A DNA stretch of 64,000 nt from Rhizopus arrhizus. Its lineage: Eukaryota > Mucoromycota > Mucoromycetes > Mucorales > Rhizopodaceae. Positions 1 through 9,981 of this stretch are shown piece after piece. Every line of letters starts with the position of its first letter. Positions within the stretch are counted from its first letter, which is position 1. Where the stretch lies: assembly GCA_024220505.1 (NCBI GenBank), contig JAKZZE010000030.1:310001-374000 (forward strand), read 5' to 3'. Made by a program: the position numbers and the translations under genes. The notes beneath the pieces are model-generated. The model saw only the letters and a program-made list of their open reading frames with translations, was not told the DNA's origin and searched no databases.

Positions 1-531
1 CGCGTTTTCATTAGTCATGTTATCCGGAATCTTGCAGACAAACGCTTGATCCCCACGCCACTTGTCAGCGTAGCCTCCATAGGTTTTCTCACCCGTCGGC
101 CAGTGATCATTGTAGGTCAGGATGACGCCCTTTTCACACACGTTTTCTTCTCCTTGAGCACAATACGTGCATTGTTTGCAAGAGCAGCAGAGCGGACCCA
201 GACCGGCTCGATCGCCTACCTTGAGCCGGCTGACGTTCTTGCCGACTTGGGTCACCACACCCGTGATTTCATGTCCTGGAACACAGGGATAATCCGTAGG
301 ATGCCATCCGGAATCTAAAATAAATGTGAGATGTCTCCCCGGCTTTCTTTTGAAAGGATCGAATGGGGGTTGGTTACCTATCGTATGAATATCACTTCCA
401 CAAATACCACAGTGTGTGATCTGTATCTCGACACTGTCTTCATCCCAAGGTCTCAGTGTGTGTTTCATTTCAACCAGTGGTTTATCTTTGCCAATGCTAG
501 TCCATGCAGTGAATGTGTTGCTGTCTGTCAT
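1..531 (-). CDS. Zinc-type NADP alcohol dehydrogenase (cinnamyl-ADH class), 3' part cut by window edge
   Basis: Start ATG is at 531-529 and one 63-nt intron lies at 315-377 (GTAACC...TTTAG). The spliced product opens with about 155 residues of a medium-chain dehydrogenase. It shows the catalytic-zinc segment CGICGSDIHT, then PCVPGHEITG (the GHE zinc ligand region), then the structural-zinc cysteines in CCSCKQCTYC followed by a further Cys. This is the arrangement of ADH6/ADH7-type and cinnamyl alcohol dehydrogenases, which reduce aldehydes to alcohols with NADPH in the cytosol. The Rossmann fold and C-terminus lie beyond position 1, so cofactor choice is inferred from family resemblance only. 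The gene is transcribed away from the repeat-rich region. No break is seen in the part present. Confidence 0.9.
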   Translation of the reverse strand, partial: MTDSNTFTAWTSIGKDKPLVEMKHTLRPWDEDSVEIQITHCGICGSDIHTIGNQPPFDPFKRKPGRHLTFILDSGWHPTDYPCVPGHEITGVVTQVGKNVSRLKVGDRAGLGPLCCSCKQCTYCAQGEENVCEKGVILTYNDHWPTGEKTYGGYADKWRGDQAFVCKIPDNMTNENA

Positions 532-1025
532 TTTTGAATTGATCTCTTCTTTTTTTTTTTGAATTATTCAAGTTTTCTTATTTTTTTATTATTTTTTTTT
601 TGAGTGTCTATTTATATTAATTGCGTAGATTTGCGCAGTCAGAAGGCTTCCTTACTTGGAAAAAGGTTGCCGTAATCAAGATGCCAACTTTATTTGAAGA
701 TTTCCAAATTTAGAAGGATAAAGGCGTATAGTGTTTTACGTTTGAAAATAGAATATTTGGGAAATAATAGAATATTTTATTTGGCCAATAGAAATTGTTG
801 GTAAGCAGTAGAAAGTTTCGATGAACAGTAGAAATATTTGACCATCAATACGATTAAACAAATTTTTTTATTTATAAATAATTAAACCTCTATTGAGCGC
901 ACGATTGTAATATTACATCTTTTCCGCCCGAGGCAGTTCATAAAGTAAGGATAGTGGTGACTAAAAAACCCTTTTGGGATCAAGGGAAAATGAATCGCTA
1001 AAAATGAATCGCTAGTGACCATCAA
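532..1025. other. Intergenic, T-rich promoter side of the ADH gene
   Basis: About 500 bases without a gene. T-runs at 550-600 lie just upstream of the ADH start. From 770 to 845 the short phrase cagtagaaa and related atagaa words recur. Near 990-1015 the word gcgattcattttt occurs twice in inexact form. I see no other feature. Confidence 0.5.
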
Positions 1026-1027
1026 TA

Positions 1028-1127
1028 CACTATTTCCAGAAATTAAATTCGCCGTGACTTGTCGCAACTACATATAAATTGTATTATAAAATTTTACAAA
1101 ATGCGACTTTGATTTCTGGAAATAGTG
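1028..1127. mobile_element. 100-bp Tc1/mariner-type MITE with TA target duplication
   Basis: Two terminal inverted repeats of about 25 bp, each beginning CACTATTTCCAGAAAT, sit at 1028-1052 and 1103-1127 and match at 23 of 25 positions. They enclose a 50-bp AT-rich core with no coding capacity. The element is bracketed by TA on both sides (1026-1027 and 1128-1129), the hallmark target duplication of Tc1/mariner transposases. It has interrupted or replaced the 3' end of the reading frame to its right. A transposase relic of the same superfamily lies at about 5.0 kb, but I could not match its ends to this MITE. Confidence 0.8.
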
Positions 1128-2112
1128 TAATTGCTTCCAAACTTCGTTTGTTGTTTTTTTTTTGCCATACTAGGTGCAACACTGCAAGGCTCCCCAAGTT
1201 TGGCGACAATTTCACGATCCTTATACAGCTTGTAGACAAAAGGCCACACTTCATGCAACATATTTCCTTCCAGGTATTCATTCACATTAAGACGGTTGTG
1301 ATGGGAATCAAACAGTTCACAAGCCGACATGACACTCTCTTGCACCCATCGTTTGTCAAAGTATGTTCCAAGAGGAAATTTATACTCCAAAGCATGATCA
1401 TAATAATGGCTTGCAGTTGTGTACTCTTTACTCTCGAAAGAGGACAGCAAGGTTTGAAGCTCCTCCGGGATATTCATTACCAGTTTGCTGTTGTAATTTT
1501 TGGCTTCCTTCAACTCTTTTGGTGTGAAATAAGTTTCCCAAACTGGGTCAGAAGTATCAAAGATATATGAATGTACTGGGTGTTCAAACACCGAGTCTCT
1601 TGCCAAATTGTACATACAATCGCTTATTTTTTTTCCAGTTGATAAGGTTCCTTTGTCTTTTTCCTCAATCTTGCTATACAATTCAAGGACTAGCGCTTTT
1701 TCAACTGGTGTTAAAATTCGATTGGAGGAGGAAGAAGAAGTTGTGGATTCTGATCGTTGCTTGCGTTGTTCTCTTGTTCGCTTTTCTTTAATTTCTGCTA
1801 CGATGCTAGCCCAAATATTGTTGTTGTTGTCTTTTCCAACAATATACTTCAAGTTGTTTACAATCTTTTTGAACTTGGTCTTCCAGGAACCTCTAAACTC
1901 ATTAAGATTCTGATTGTTGTATTTGTCAATTATAAATGTCCATGTCGATCAAGGAATCTTCATAAGTAACTGTGTTGGCATCTTTTACAATGTTTATTAA
2001 AGAAGATGCAATCTCTACGACGCAAGAAAGAAGAATTAGTTATCATTTGCTTTATTTTATTTAGCTACATTCGATTTTGCTTACCGTCGTAGTGCAAGAC
2101 TCTGTCTGACAT
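1094..2112 (-). pseudogene. Broken copy A of a multicopy mucoralean-specific protein family
   Basis: Start ATG at 2112-2110 (MSDRVLHYD), then an intron of about 66 nt (about 2019-2084). An exon giving EIASSLINIVKDANTV...YEDSLID is followed, near 1940, by a one-base frameshift into TWTFIIDKYNNQN. A long open frame then runs to 1094. Recognisable family signatures are LSTGKKISDCMYN, HSYIFDTSDPVWETYF and EGNMLHEVWPFVYKLYKD. The same blocks occur in the copies at 6.2-9.2 kb and 25.8-26.1 kb. The function is unknown to me. The last dozen residues before the stop are encoded by the MITE terminus, so the true C-terminus is lost. A TATAAATA box (2135-2142 on the minus strand) lies about 25 nt upstream of the ATG, so the copy may still be transcribed. 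Confidence 0.65.
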
Positions 2113-2336
2113 TTCAGGTGAATGAGAAGTAGTGTATTTATAGGATGTAGAGATAAGTATTTCGAATTGATAGTATATAGCAAGACTAGTCGTGTGTTAG
2201 TCTGATTGACTTCAGATTGACTGGAAAGGGTTGGAACTTAGATTTGAAAACGCGTAACTGAGGTAACGAATTTGTATCAAATTTAAGCACAGACCTATTT
2301 CTTATTAAAGTTGTTCTTGAAGTTACAATATTAAAT

Positions 2337-2747
2337 GAGGGCATCTAACACAGAATCAAAAAACTCTCTTTTGTCCTTACCTGCAGAAGCTGGAGCATAA
2401 ACCACTAATACATGGAAAGGAGCATAAAAATTTTGTGGATGACTGATTTTGGATAGAATAATGCGAGGGTTTGACGGAATCAGATTGTCTGATAGTTGAT
2501 ATTTGGAAGAAAAGGAAAGTAAGCCACAATGGCGAGTTCATAGGGACTGAGATGCTTGAAATTGTACATTGATGAAGTTTTCATGGTCTGTGCTGGTGTA
2601 TGTTTCTTCAAAGGCCATTATGTTGAAATTTAAAGAGCGTAAGTAACGTATGAAATTGGAATGTTTTTGGGTATCATGGGTCTTCACCAAACTGTTACAG
2701 TTCAATGAAGAAATGTTGAATAATAGTTCTTTCGGTCTATTATTCAT
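2337..2747 (-). pseudogene. LINE ORF2 fragment, apurinic-like endonuclease N-terminus
   Basis: ORF2 starts at ATG 2747-2745, which overlaps the ORF1 stop as TAATG. The reading frame begins MNNRPKELLFNISSLNCNSL and contains FNIMAFEETYTS, the pattern of endonuclease/exonuclease/phosphatase domains (SLNCNSL...QET). After a frameshift at about 2540 the fold continues as FYAPFHVLVVYAPASAGKDKREF, also typical of this domain. Sequence similarity stops near 2337. No reverse transcriptase motifs follow. Confidence 0.7.
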
Positions 2748-4157
2748 TATTGCTTAGATTGGGTTAGAGCACCATCAATGTTGAACACTGTGGTGCCATG
2801 CTGCTGATCTCTAGGGATACACTCTAGTATTGGTAATCCCAGATTATCTAAAGAGTCATGACGAAAGTTATATCCTGTTGGGACATCATTATGGTGGCTA
2901 TCCATGGCTGCCTGATGTTGAGACTGAGGAATGTTTTTGATGGCTTGGTCCATAGTAACTTCGTCTGTAACAACATGCGAATCGTCGATACTTCCAGTGT
3001 TAGTTTCCATTTGAATATCTTCCTGCGAATCAGTGGGTGTGGTGAAGAGAGCTTTCAAAATCTCTTGAGTGGATACCAAGATAGAATCCTCTTCAGTTGT
3101 TAGCAAAGTTGAGGAATGGATCCTTGGGTCATCACCAGATTCGTTCCGAATAGAACGTTTGCGTTTCATATTATTCGAAGTGAGAGGTTGGGGGGAGGTG
3201 CTAGGCATAGCTATGCCATTAGAAGCTTGGCTCGACTGGACCTCATCTTGAGCTACTCTGTCCTGTGGAGCATTAGGAATTTTCCTGGTCTTTTTAAATG
3301 GCTTATTCTTGCTTTTTGCGCATTCAGCAGCAATATGGCCACTAGCACGACAGTTCCAACAAACACAGGATGAACGTTTCTTTGGACAATCAGGGACGGC
3401 ATGTCCTTCAGCATGACAGTAGCGACAGTAGGTGGGCATGTCACTCCACACAGCATAAAAGCCTTCATCTTCTGACTGGTACCAAGGATGATGGTGAGAA
3501 AGGGGAGAGAATTTGTCATCATTTTTTGGGACGCTCAGTATAGCATAGCTCGTACCCATATAGGCGCCGGTGTGTGATTCTCGTAGGATCCCCAAATCAA
3601 GAACGAAGCCATAAGGTTCCAAACTCATTTTCAAGTGCTCCTTAAGAATGTCCTTTTTAAGAAAGGGAAGGTTCGATAGTCGAAGTCGAACTAAAGGGAC
3701 AGCTGGATCTAAGGCTCGACAAGGTAAAAGCCTAACCGCATCATTTTCAAAAGTAATACCATCTTTAAGAATGTTGTCAATGGCAGGATCTAAGGGATCA
3801 AAATTGATTTCAGCGATCTTTCGACTGCCTTCTTTGGTAGTTGCAACCGCGATTCGTGATGGAAATTGTTTTATAATTAAAGCCATAAGCTACACGGGCG
3901 ATTCAGATCTATCAGTCATGTCCAGGAGGACACTACCTGGAGAACGTCCTGCTCTCCACACTTTAGAGTGAATAACTTTTTTTTTGTTGACTGTTGTGAA
4001 TATTGTTTTTGAAAGTAGCATTCACAAGTGATGTTCGCTTCCTGGCCACTACTTGGGACCAGGGCATATTTTTCAGTTTAGTAGGAGGCTCCGGTGCCTG
4101 TGGTCGCTGCGTGATTGCGTTGAACGACTGGTTAGATATTTTATCGGAAAGAACCAT
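2747..4157 (-). pseudogene. LINE ORF1, gag-like RNA-binding protein, frameshifted
   Basis: An N-terminal segment from ATG 4157 (MVLSDKISNQ...) stays open to about 3963. A middle stretch (WRAGRSPGSVLLDMTDRSE) follows in another frame, then a 379-residue open frame at 3886-2747. That frame carries two adjacent zinc knuckles, CRYCHAEGHAVPDC and CWNCRASGHIAAEC, followed by a lysine-rich tail. This matches ORF1 proteins of mucoralean LINEs, which coat element RNA. At least two shifts separate the N-terminal part from the knuckle part, including extra bases just before ATG 3886. The last codons overlap the ORF2 start. Confidence 0.75.
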
Positions 4158-4180
4158 GTTGGAAAAAAAAAGCCGCACTT

Positions 4181-4647
4181 TGAATAATTATTTCCCACAC
4201 TTTAATTTTTCTAAACTCGCAATTTGATGCTGCGTTCACTATATCACAAAAATAATAGAAAAAGAAAATTTATTCATATTCTTTCCATATTCATACACTT
4301 TATAAATAACCTTCGTGAGTGATGGATCCAACTTTGACACTCTTCATATGTGACTTTCTGGGCTACCTCTTCAATTCTGTCAACAACCATTTCGTTCTTC
4401 AAAAGAGGCGTTTTACGTACTTCTCCCTTAATCTTTGACTAACACTCTTAAATGGGATTTAGAAAAGGTAAATATGGTAATAGAAACAAAGCAGTATACC
4501 AATTATCACGAATTGCTGTCACAGTGATATATGTTACGAGTTAAGACTTTAGTGAGTTCGTTAAAGTCTTAAACAGAGTTAAGTTGTTTTATTTTGGGAT
4601 TGTAAGAAGTATCGAGTACTTATAATAAAAAGAATAGTAGCACAGCA
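4181..4647. other. Intergenic AT-rich stretch, no gene seen
   Basis: This stretch is upstream of the LINE 5' end. It contains no convincing reading frame. It holds the perfect hairpin listed separately at 4541-4572. Confidence 0.4.
4541..4572. repeat. Perfect 11-bp inverted repeat (hairpin)
   Basis: TTAAGACTTTA at 4541-4551 is mirrored by TAAAGTCTTAA at 4562-4572 around a 10-nt loop. The function is unknown. It could be an element end or a folded RNA. Confidence 0.6.
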
Positions 4648-4893
4648 ATGAGCGGTAAACGAAGTATAGACAGTTGTAATAGGTTAAAGTGTAGCGTAGA
4701 GAGAGCGTTGTCAGACAAGAGAAGGCAGAGCGATCGTGTAATTGGATGAGCACTTAAATCAATTATTGCAGAAGTGAATGAGTGTGAGAAGAGAATCCAT
4801 ATTGGGATATTGAGCTTGTTATTATATGAAATAGTCTACAGTGTAGGCCATTATATAGTCTACATACTAGGTTACTCAATTATTATATATGAA
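4648..4893 (+). pseudogene. Unrecognised coding remnant with one in-frame TGA
   Basis: From ATG 4648 the frame reads MSGKRSIDSCNRLKCSVERA and onward. After a single TGA it continues as ALKSIIAEVNECEKRIHIG and then a hydrophobic stretch before closing at a double stop. The composition looks protein-like rather than random. I do not recognise it, and it may be transposon-derived. Confidence 0.3.
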
Positions 4894-4974
4894 TAATAAA
4901 GAGCATTGATAAAATAAAAGATGCAAGAGCAGTCAGTTAATAGTGATCAAAGATAAGATATGTAGAAAGTGTGA

Positions 4975-5175
4975 TGATTTGTTACCATGTGGTAGTGCTC
5001 TCTTTTTACCAGCCATCTTCTGCTTTTTATAGCATTTGGACTTTGGAACCTGCTGAGAAGCAGTAATTAATCTATAGGTTGACATGCAGCCCAAAATACT
5101 CAGGTTGGTGTCTTACGACTGTATTTCCGCTTCCACAGGTGTTCCTTTCTTGGACCAACCAACAGGACCCACCTT
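4975..5175 (-). pseudogene. Tc1/mariner (IS630-type) transposase fragment
   Basis: The minus strand encodes GPVGWSKKGTPVEAEIQS, a stop or shift, then ILGCMSTYRLITASQQVPKS followed by a basic stretch and LPHGNKSSHFL. The phrase GWSKKGTP followed by an ILG.MS block is diagnostic of the region around the second catalytic aspartate of Tc1/mariner DDE transposases. It covers only about 65 residues with at least one break, and both flanks are lost. Confidence 0.65.
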
Positions 5176-5202
5176 TAGATAAAAGTTATGTATCTAGATT
5201 AG

Positions 5203-5478
5203 AGAAATGAATTCAGCCACCGTAGATGGCTTATACTTTGTTGGTATCCAAGACATGGCATGTAGACGAGCCAAGCCTAATTCACATTCTTCTATATCCA
5301 TTACTGTATCTAAATATTCTTCTTCCTCTGACGAGATTGAAATTCCCAAAAGATTTTCCAAACAATACAACGTGTTATTAGTCGCTTCTGCTTCTTTTGG
5401 CTGATGTTTAGGTTCTTCTGTAACTAATCGACCACAAACAAGATCATTAATAATTAAAAATCCTTTTTTAATAAAGTA
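5203..5478 (-). other. Open minus-strand remnant without start codon, unassigned
   Basis: About 90 uninterrupted codons on the minus strand read KKGFLIINDLVCGRLVTEE..., an acidic ISSEEEEYLDTVMDIEE segment, then LGLARLHAMSWIPTKYKPS, ending in a stop at about 5203. No ATG precedes it. I do not recognise the family. It abuts the transposase scrap, so it may belong to a mobile element. The plus-strand frame over the same bases looks less protein-like. Confidence 0.3.
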
Positions 5479-5557
5479 TAATCAATCTTTTAGCTATTGT
5501 TTAGCATCGTCATTGACTTGTCCCGTTTATAAATGTTAGACATGGAAAGAATTTATG

Positions 5558-5634
5558 CCTGCGTTTATGGCTGTGGCTGTTCTAATTTTCTACACGACAC
5601 ACCTGTTTTTAACACTTGACTTGCTACTTGGTAC
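5558..5634. repeat. Left arm of long-range inverted repeat
   Basis: This segment starts CCTGCGTTTATG and ends GCTACTTGGTAC. Its reverse complement matches 9421-9486, sharing GTACCAAGTAGCAAGT, GTAGAAAATTA and CATAAACGCAGG in the same order with an internal gap. The two arms bracket the lineage-specific pseudogene. Confidence 0.65.
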
Positions 5635-6239
5635 TATCTTTTTGTTTCTCTCCTACTGATATAATACCATCTTTGTAGCCATAGTAGGTTTTCTAATGCT
5701 CGCAATTTAAGGGGTCATTATGAAAGTATTGAAGGTATCTAAGAAAGCCCACATTTAAAATGCAACTTTATTATAACATGTTTAATATTATAGGGATAAA
5801 GTATACAAATACAAGAAGTAGGGTATATAACACAAAAATGTAAGTATAAGTTATCACCACGAAGCTTTTCTAATATCCAACATTTCACATTCTAGCAAAA
5901 AATATATTTCTGGCTTTGTTGTCGTATTTACCTCATTAAATACTTATTATTCTCATGAGATTACCCAGATCTTATATAAGAAATAACAAGTACTGAATAC
6001 ATAATATTATTACATATTCCCTAAAGCTCATATACAATGTTTATATTGTTCAAGCTCAATACTCAAATTGACCTTGAACTCACTTCGGTCCCTGAATAAT
6101 TTCATTTCCTATATAAAGGCGTAGTTTGATTAAATGGGTTCTCTCTCTCGTCTTGAAATCTAATAAAGAGGTTACATAGAGACTCATTCACTAGTTTTCA
6201 AGTACTATTTCCTTTCTATTTTCTCACTTTATTATCTGC
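5635..6239. other. AT-rich flank and putative promoter of the split pseudogene
   Basis: No gene is seen. A TATATAAAGG box at 6112-6121 lies about 220 bases before the first recognisable exon and could be its core promoter. Confidence 0.4.
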
Positions 6240-7318
6240 AAATATCTCATCTGTCGCCAAATCGAGAGTAAGTACTTATAATTAAACAACTTTGTTCGCA
6301 CTTTTTTCCCTAATATTCTTTTTGCATTAATAGCAAAATGTAACAGAAAATTTTGGTTGTCCAAGCTGTATATCTTATTTCGATAAAACAATTGAACTCA
6401 GAAACCATCTTGATGAGATTCATAGTAAGTATTGAAACGAAGTAATAATATAGTGTTTTTTTTTAACAATTTTTTTAATAGCTGCAAAACCGAGAGCTGA
6501 AGTCGAGGAATGTTTTAGAGACTTAAAAAATAATGACAAGTGGATTCTTTCTACCGGAAAAATAGTGGAGGACAGTTTGTATGCTTTTGGAAAGTTACAA
6601 GTTGGTGATCATTCTTCTTAATCACTAATTTTTGATGTTGGTGTTTCTGAATCATATATTAAAAATGGTGTATTCACAGAAGAGATTGAGGAAATCAAAG
6701 CATACAAGAGCCCCAAACTCAAAGAGTTGCCTGACGATATTAAACAATATTTGAATAAATTCAACTGCAAATCAACTACCGATATTAGAAAAGTACTTAA
6801 TGAAAAACAAAGCTGGGAGGAATGTTATGATTGTGAAAAACACTTCGATTTAGATTGGATAAAGCATTCTGTATACACACTAGTAAGGGGATATGAAAAC
6901 AGTAGCTTGATGAAAGACCACTTGGAGAATTGGTATAACATTCATATTTGGTGCATGATAGACCACATATTTGGCGATTTAGAAGGACTTGAGATAATCA
7001 GGTAAGCTCATTTTATATTATTTTTATTTATTCTTTTGGATTAATACGATCAATCGTTCTAGAGGGGAGGGAGTTTCTATAGCATCCTCAATTAGAAAAA
7101 GTCTTAAAAGAACCATTGAAGATGTTAATAACCATGCTCGTAAACCAATGGGTCATAGGTTTGATTTCTTAATCCGCCAAGCCAGCCCGAAAAGTATCAA
7201 TAGCTTTGAATATGGCGCATTAGAAGTTGATAAAAGTTACAATTTAAATGGAAACAAGATGATTCAAGAAAGAGGCATGAAACTTCCAAAAGTTTTAAAA
7301 GATATGTTGGATTTACTT

Positions 7319-7332
7319 GTTACAGAAAACAA
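7319..7332. repeat. Target-site duplication, left copy
   Basis: GTTACAGAAAACAA is the left copy. It matches GTTATGGAAAACAA at 8756-8769 in 12 of 14 positions and frames the LINE insertion. Confidence 0.7.
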
Positions 7333-8755
7333 TTAGCGTTCTAAATCCTCAAATTCAACAAAGTGTCCTACAACTGCGATGGTTAATACCGCTTCTACAT
7401 GGATTTCCTCAAGAACCCACTTCAACATTCTGGAATCGTCGATCTATACCTTCCTCAGTTGTTCTACCACTTATAGTCGACTTTCTTTTGTCTCATTCCC
7501 TGTCAGCTGAATCTCCAGCTCCCATTCAAATGGATTATCGTCAAGCATTCGTCTTTAAACAATTGCGACCTAAAAAAACTTATCCAGTCTCTGGACGGTG
7601 TCTTTTCTTTGTTTTTTACGGCTGTCAATTAGTTGCCTCACACCTTTGACTGCGTGGTGATTAATCCACAAGCCGCTCTTTGCCTCACCTTGGGTGATGT
7701 GTCTATTAGTTCGTCTTCCTGTCCATTACCCAAATCCATGGCTTGTCTCCCTTCCTCCCATGCTTATCAGGTTGACCCCACCTCTGGTAGACTGCAGCCA
7801 AAATGCTCCACAGATATTAGGTCTCGTCCATACTTGACAAAACGCTTCCTCAAGTGGGTTCGCTCGGATAGATTGAAACTCTCATCATTTTTTGTCCGCA
7901 CCTTCTTACTCCCTTGCTCAGCTCCTTTGATTGATCCTCCATTTACTCCAGTGGTTCATACCAGAGTGTATATGTCGCCTTTTCTCACCGTACTGTCCTT
8001 AACTTCAGATACTGATGGTGGCTCCATTCTGACATCCAAAATTTATCGACAGTTATGCAGCCTAACTGTCTCCTCGTCATCTCTTTACCCATCTCTTCCT
8101 TCTACCAAATGGACGGAACTGTGGCGTTTTCCTCTTCACCCTCAGAGTCGGAATATTTGGTATCGTACGCTCCACAACAAGTTGCCTTGTCGATCCAACT
8201 TGTATATGTCTTCCAAAATCTGTCCCATTTGCTCTGGACATGAAGAAACACATTCACACTTTCTCTTTGAACGTTCTCAAAAGCTTGCTGTTTGGTCTTC
8301 TCTTTGGGACTCACAGTTTGAATTGCCTTTCTCGAGGTATTCCTTGCGCCGTGCAATTTTTCTTCTTGACTTCCCTAAATGTCGTTCCAATACGTCCACC
8401 GTACTCTCTATTTTCTTCGGAACTCTCTTATTGGCTTTATGGCGTAATCACTGGTCCTTCGTTTTTGACGGTCATCCTTTTCTGGCCAATATAGTCATTG
8501 CGTCAGCTAAACAGTTACTATTTATTTCTCTTCAAGAATCTTTGCTTTCCAACAAAGTCTCTCCTGTGCCTCTTCCTCACGTACAACTGCCGTAACCTTC
8601 GCCTCAGAGATCGTTGCCATGGTGTTCGTGTTTCTCACATTACTCACAACAAAGCAAACATAAAACACAAAGCCCCACAAAAACAAAAATATTTTTCGTG
8701 TCCATTTTATTGGTCACTTAATAAAATCCGAGCTTCTGCTCCTTATAAAAAAAAG
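7333..8755 (+). mobile_element. 5'-truncated LINE insertion (ORF2 C-terminus and 3' tail)
   Basis: The insert encodes the C-terminal part of a LINE ORF2. A first segment (LNPQIQQSVLQLRW...) is joined by a frameshift near 7610-7640 to a 320-codon open frame ending at 8595. The frame contains WYRTLHNKLPCRSNLYMSS, then the zinc-binding motif CPICSGHEETHSHFLF and WRNHWSFVFDG, typical of the region after reverse transcriptase in mucoralean LINEs. It ends in a short A-rich tail (8745-8754) directly before the duplicated target sequence. Length is 1.42 kb. It is strongly 5' truncated, as is normal for target-primed reverse transcription. Confidence 0.85.
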
Positions 8756-8769
8756 GTTATGGAAAACAA
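8756..8769. repeat. Target-site duplication, right copy
   Basis: GTTATGGAAAACAA is the right copy, directly after the A-rich tail. Reading through from the left copy to this one restores a continuous reading frame of the interrupted host gene. Confidence 0.7.
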
Positions 8770-9420
8770 AGGTGAATACAATAATTTATGCACTGTAGAT
8801 GTAGTACATTCAGGTAAAATAAAAGATGGTTTCATATAATGTCTATAATGAACTAACATATATTCTGTGTTTGTTAATTCACAGGGTTGCATATGAAAGT
8901 GATTATAGCTGATAAGCCCAAGGGTTATACTACAAGAATCACCAATGGTAAAGCCCTTCAAATACCTATTGACATTATTAACTTTGGAGAGAAAGTATCA
9001 TCAGTACTTATACGAGCCTATTGTTTAAAAGTATTGGTCAAGAACGTGTTTAAGTCTGTGAGAAAGGGCAGCAAAAAACTTACTGACGATAGCAACTGGC
9101 TGGATCATTGTCTTGATAAAACACCAATTAATATAATCCCCATCACATCTACATCAACCGAAAAATCACGTAAATAACTTCTGTGAGGTATTTATCTTCT
9201 TCATCGCAAACAATACTACCATAGCAAATAAAATATGATTGTGAAAAAACAAATTCTTTCCCTGTGTCCTATCATTAGTTGAAATACAACTGTAAAGAAA
9301 TATTTAAGTATAATTACGAACATTAACCTATTTCAAACAAGTATAAAGTATTAAAAAGCATAATCAGTATGTGAGAATTTGTTATATTATTTTTTTTAAA
9401 AGACGTAAATTAAAAGTAAT

Positions 9421-9486
9421 GTACCAAGTAGCAAGTTAAGAGTGTATCGCGTAGAAAATTAAGACACTTACAGGCATAAACGCAGG
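9421..9486. repeat. Right arm of long-range inverted repeat
   Basis: This is the inverted, diverged partner of 5558-5634, about 3.8 kb away. Outer ends read CCTGCGTTTATG on both sides when viewed inwards. Confidence 0.65.
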
Positions 9487-9910
9487 TGTGTTATCTCGTA
9501 AGAATAAAAAGACTATAAAATTCAACGAGTCTTAAAAAGTTATATTTTATTTAATATTATTATATCTGGTATTTATATCCTTTTCATGAGGATTCAATTA
9601 AATCCTTTTCAAGATACTTTAATTAATTATAGCTGTAGATCTAGCATGAATAAATTTTAGTAGAAGATATGTTCCTGGTTATGCAAGTGGACTGTTTATA
9701 ATTATCTAAGTTAATCTATTTTACATTTATGTCTCATTGCATCAGGAGCTGCATTAAAACAGCTTATATTGAGTTAAAAAGAGTGGAATTAGTTATGATC
9801 GAATAATAGAGAAAAGACTGTAATAAATCTTTGTAAAAGCATTCACTACTCTGGTTTCTAACAAATAAAAAAAAAAACTACCAACAAACAACATGGGTGG
9901 TGCTTAGTAC

Positions 9911-9937
9911 GTTCGGACCGGAATTGTTCGGACCGGA
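9911..9937. repeat. Paired direct repeat GTTCGGACCGGA upstream of tRNA
   Basis: The 12-mer GTTCGGACCGGA occurs at 9911-9922 and 9926-9937 (period 15). It is conspicuously GC-rich against its AT-rich surroundings and lies about 45 bases before the tRNA. Confidence 0.6.
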
Positions 9938-9981
9938 CGCTTAGGAATATATTGTTTAAAAAGCCAATGGTTTCAAAGCGG

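Larger units (their letters stand above)
2337..4160 (-). mobile_element. LINE (non-LTR retrotransposon), 5' half only, decayed
   Basis: On the minus strand the element reads ORF1 (two CCHC knuckles) and then the start of ORF2 (endonuclease N-terminus), ending abruptly near 2337 inside the endonuclease domain. The reverse transcriptase and tail are missing. Loss of the 3' end is the reverse of the usual 5' truncation, so later deletion or rearrangement is likely. Several frameshifts show it is dead. Confidence 0.75.
6240..9177 (+). pseudogene. Copy B of the mucoralean-specific family: C2H2 finger plus family domain, split by a LINE
   Basis: The exon at about 6333-6423 encodes a C2H2-like finger, CPSCISYFDK...HLDEIH. 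An intron follows (6424-6480), then the family domain: CFRDLKNNDKWILSTGKIVED, an in-frame TAA at 6619-6621, LIFDVGVSESYIKNG, and an open segment ending LEGLEIIR at about 7001. A second intron (about 7002-7062) leads to GEGVSIASSIRKS...RKPMGHRFDFLIRQ and DLLVTEN, where a LINE tail is inserted. Coding resumes at 8756 with ENKGEYNNLCTVDVVHSG. A third intron follows (about 8829-8884), then HMKVIIADKPKGYTTRITNG, ending STEKSRK at 9177. So the gene was a finger protein of roughly 450 residues of unknown function, killed by one nonsense codon and one insertion. Confidence 0.7.
9178..9981. other. Intergenic AT-rich DNA between pseudogene and tRNA
   Basis: No gene is seen. It contains the right inverted-repeat arm (9421-9486) and the paired 12-mers at 9911-9937. 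Confidence 0.4.

Noticed and set aside
2337..8755. The two LINE halves as one twin-primed inverted insertion
   Set aside because: They are 3 kb apart with unrelated sequence between, and only the right half has a target duplication.
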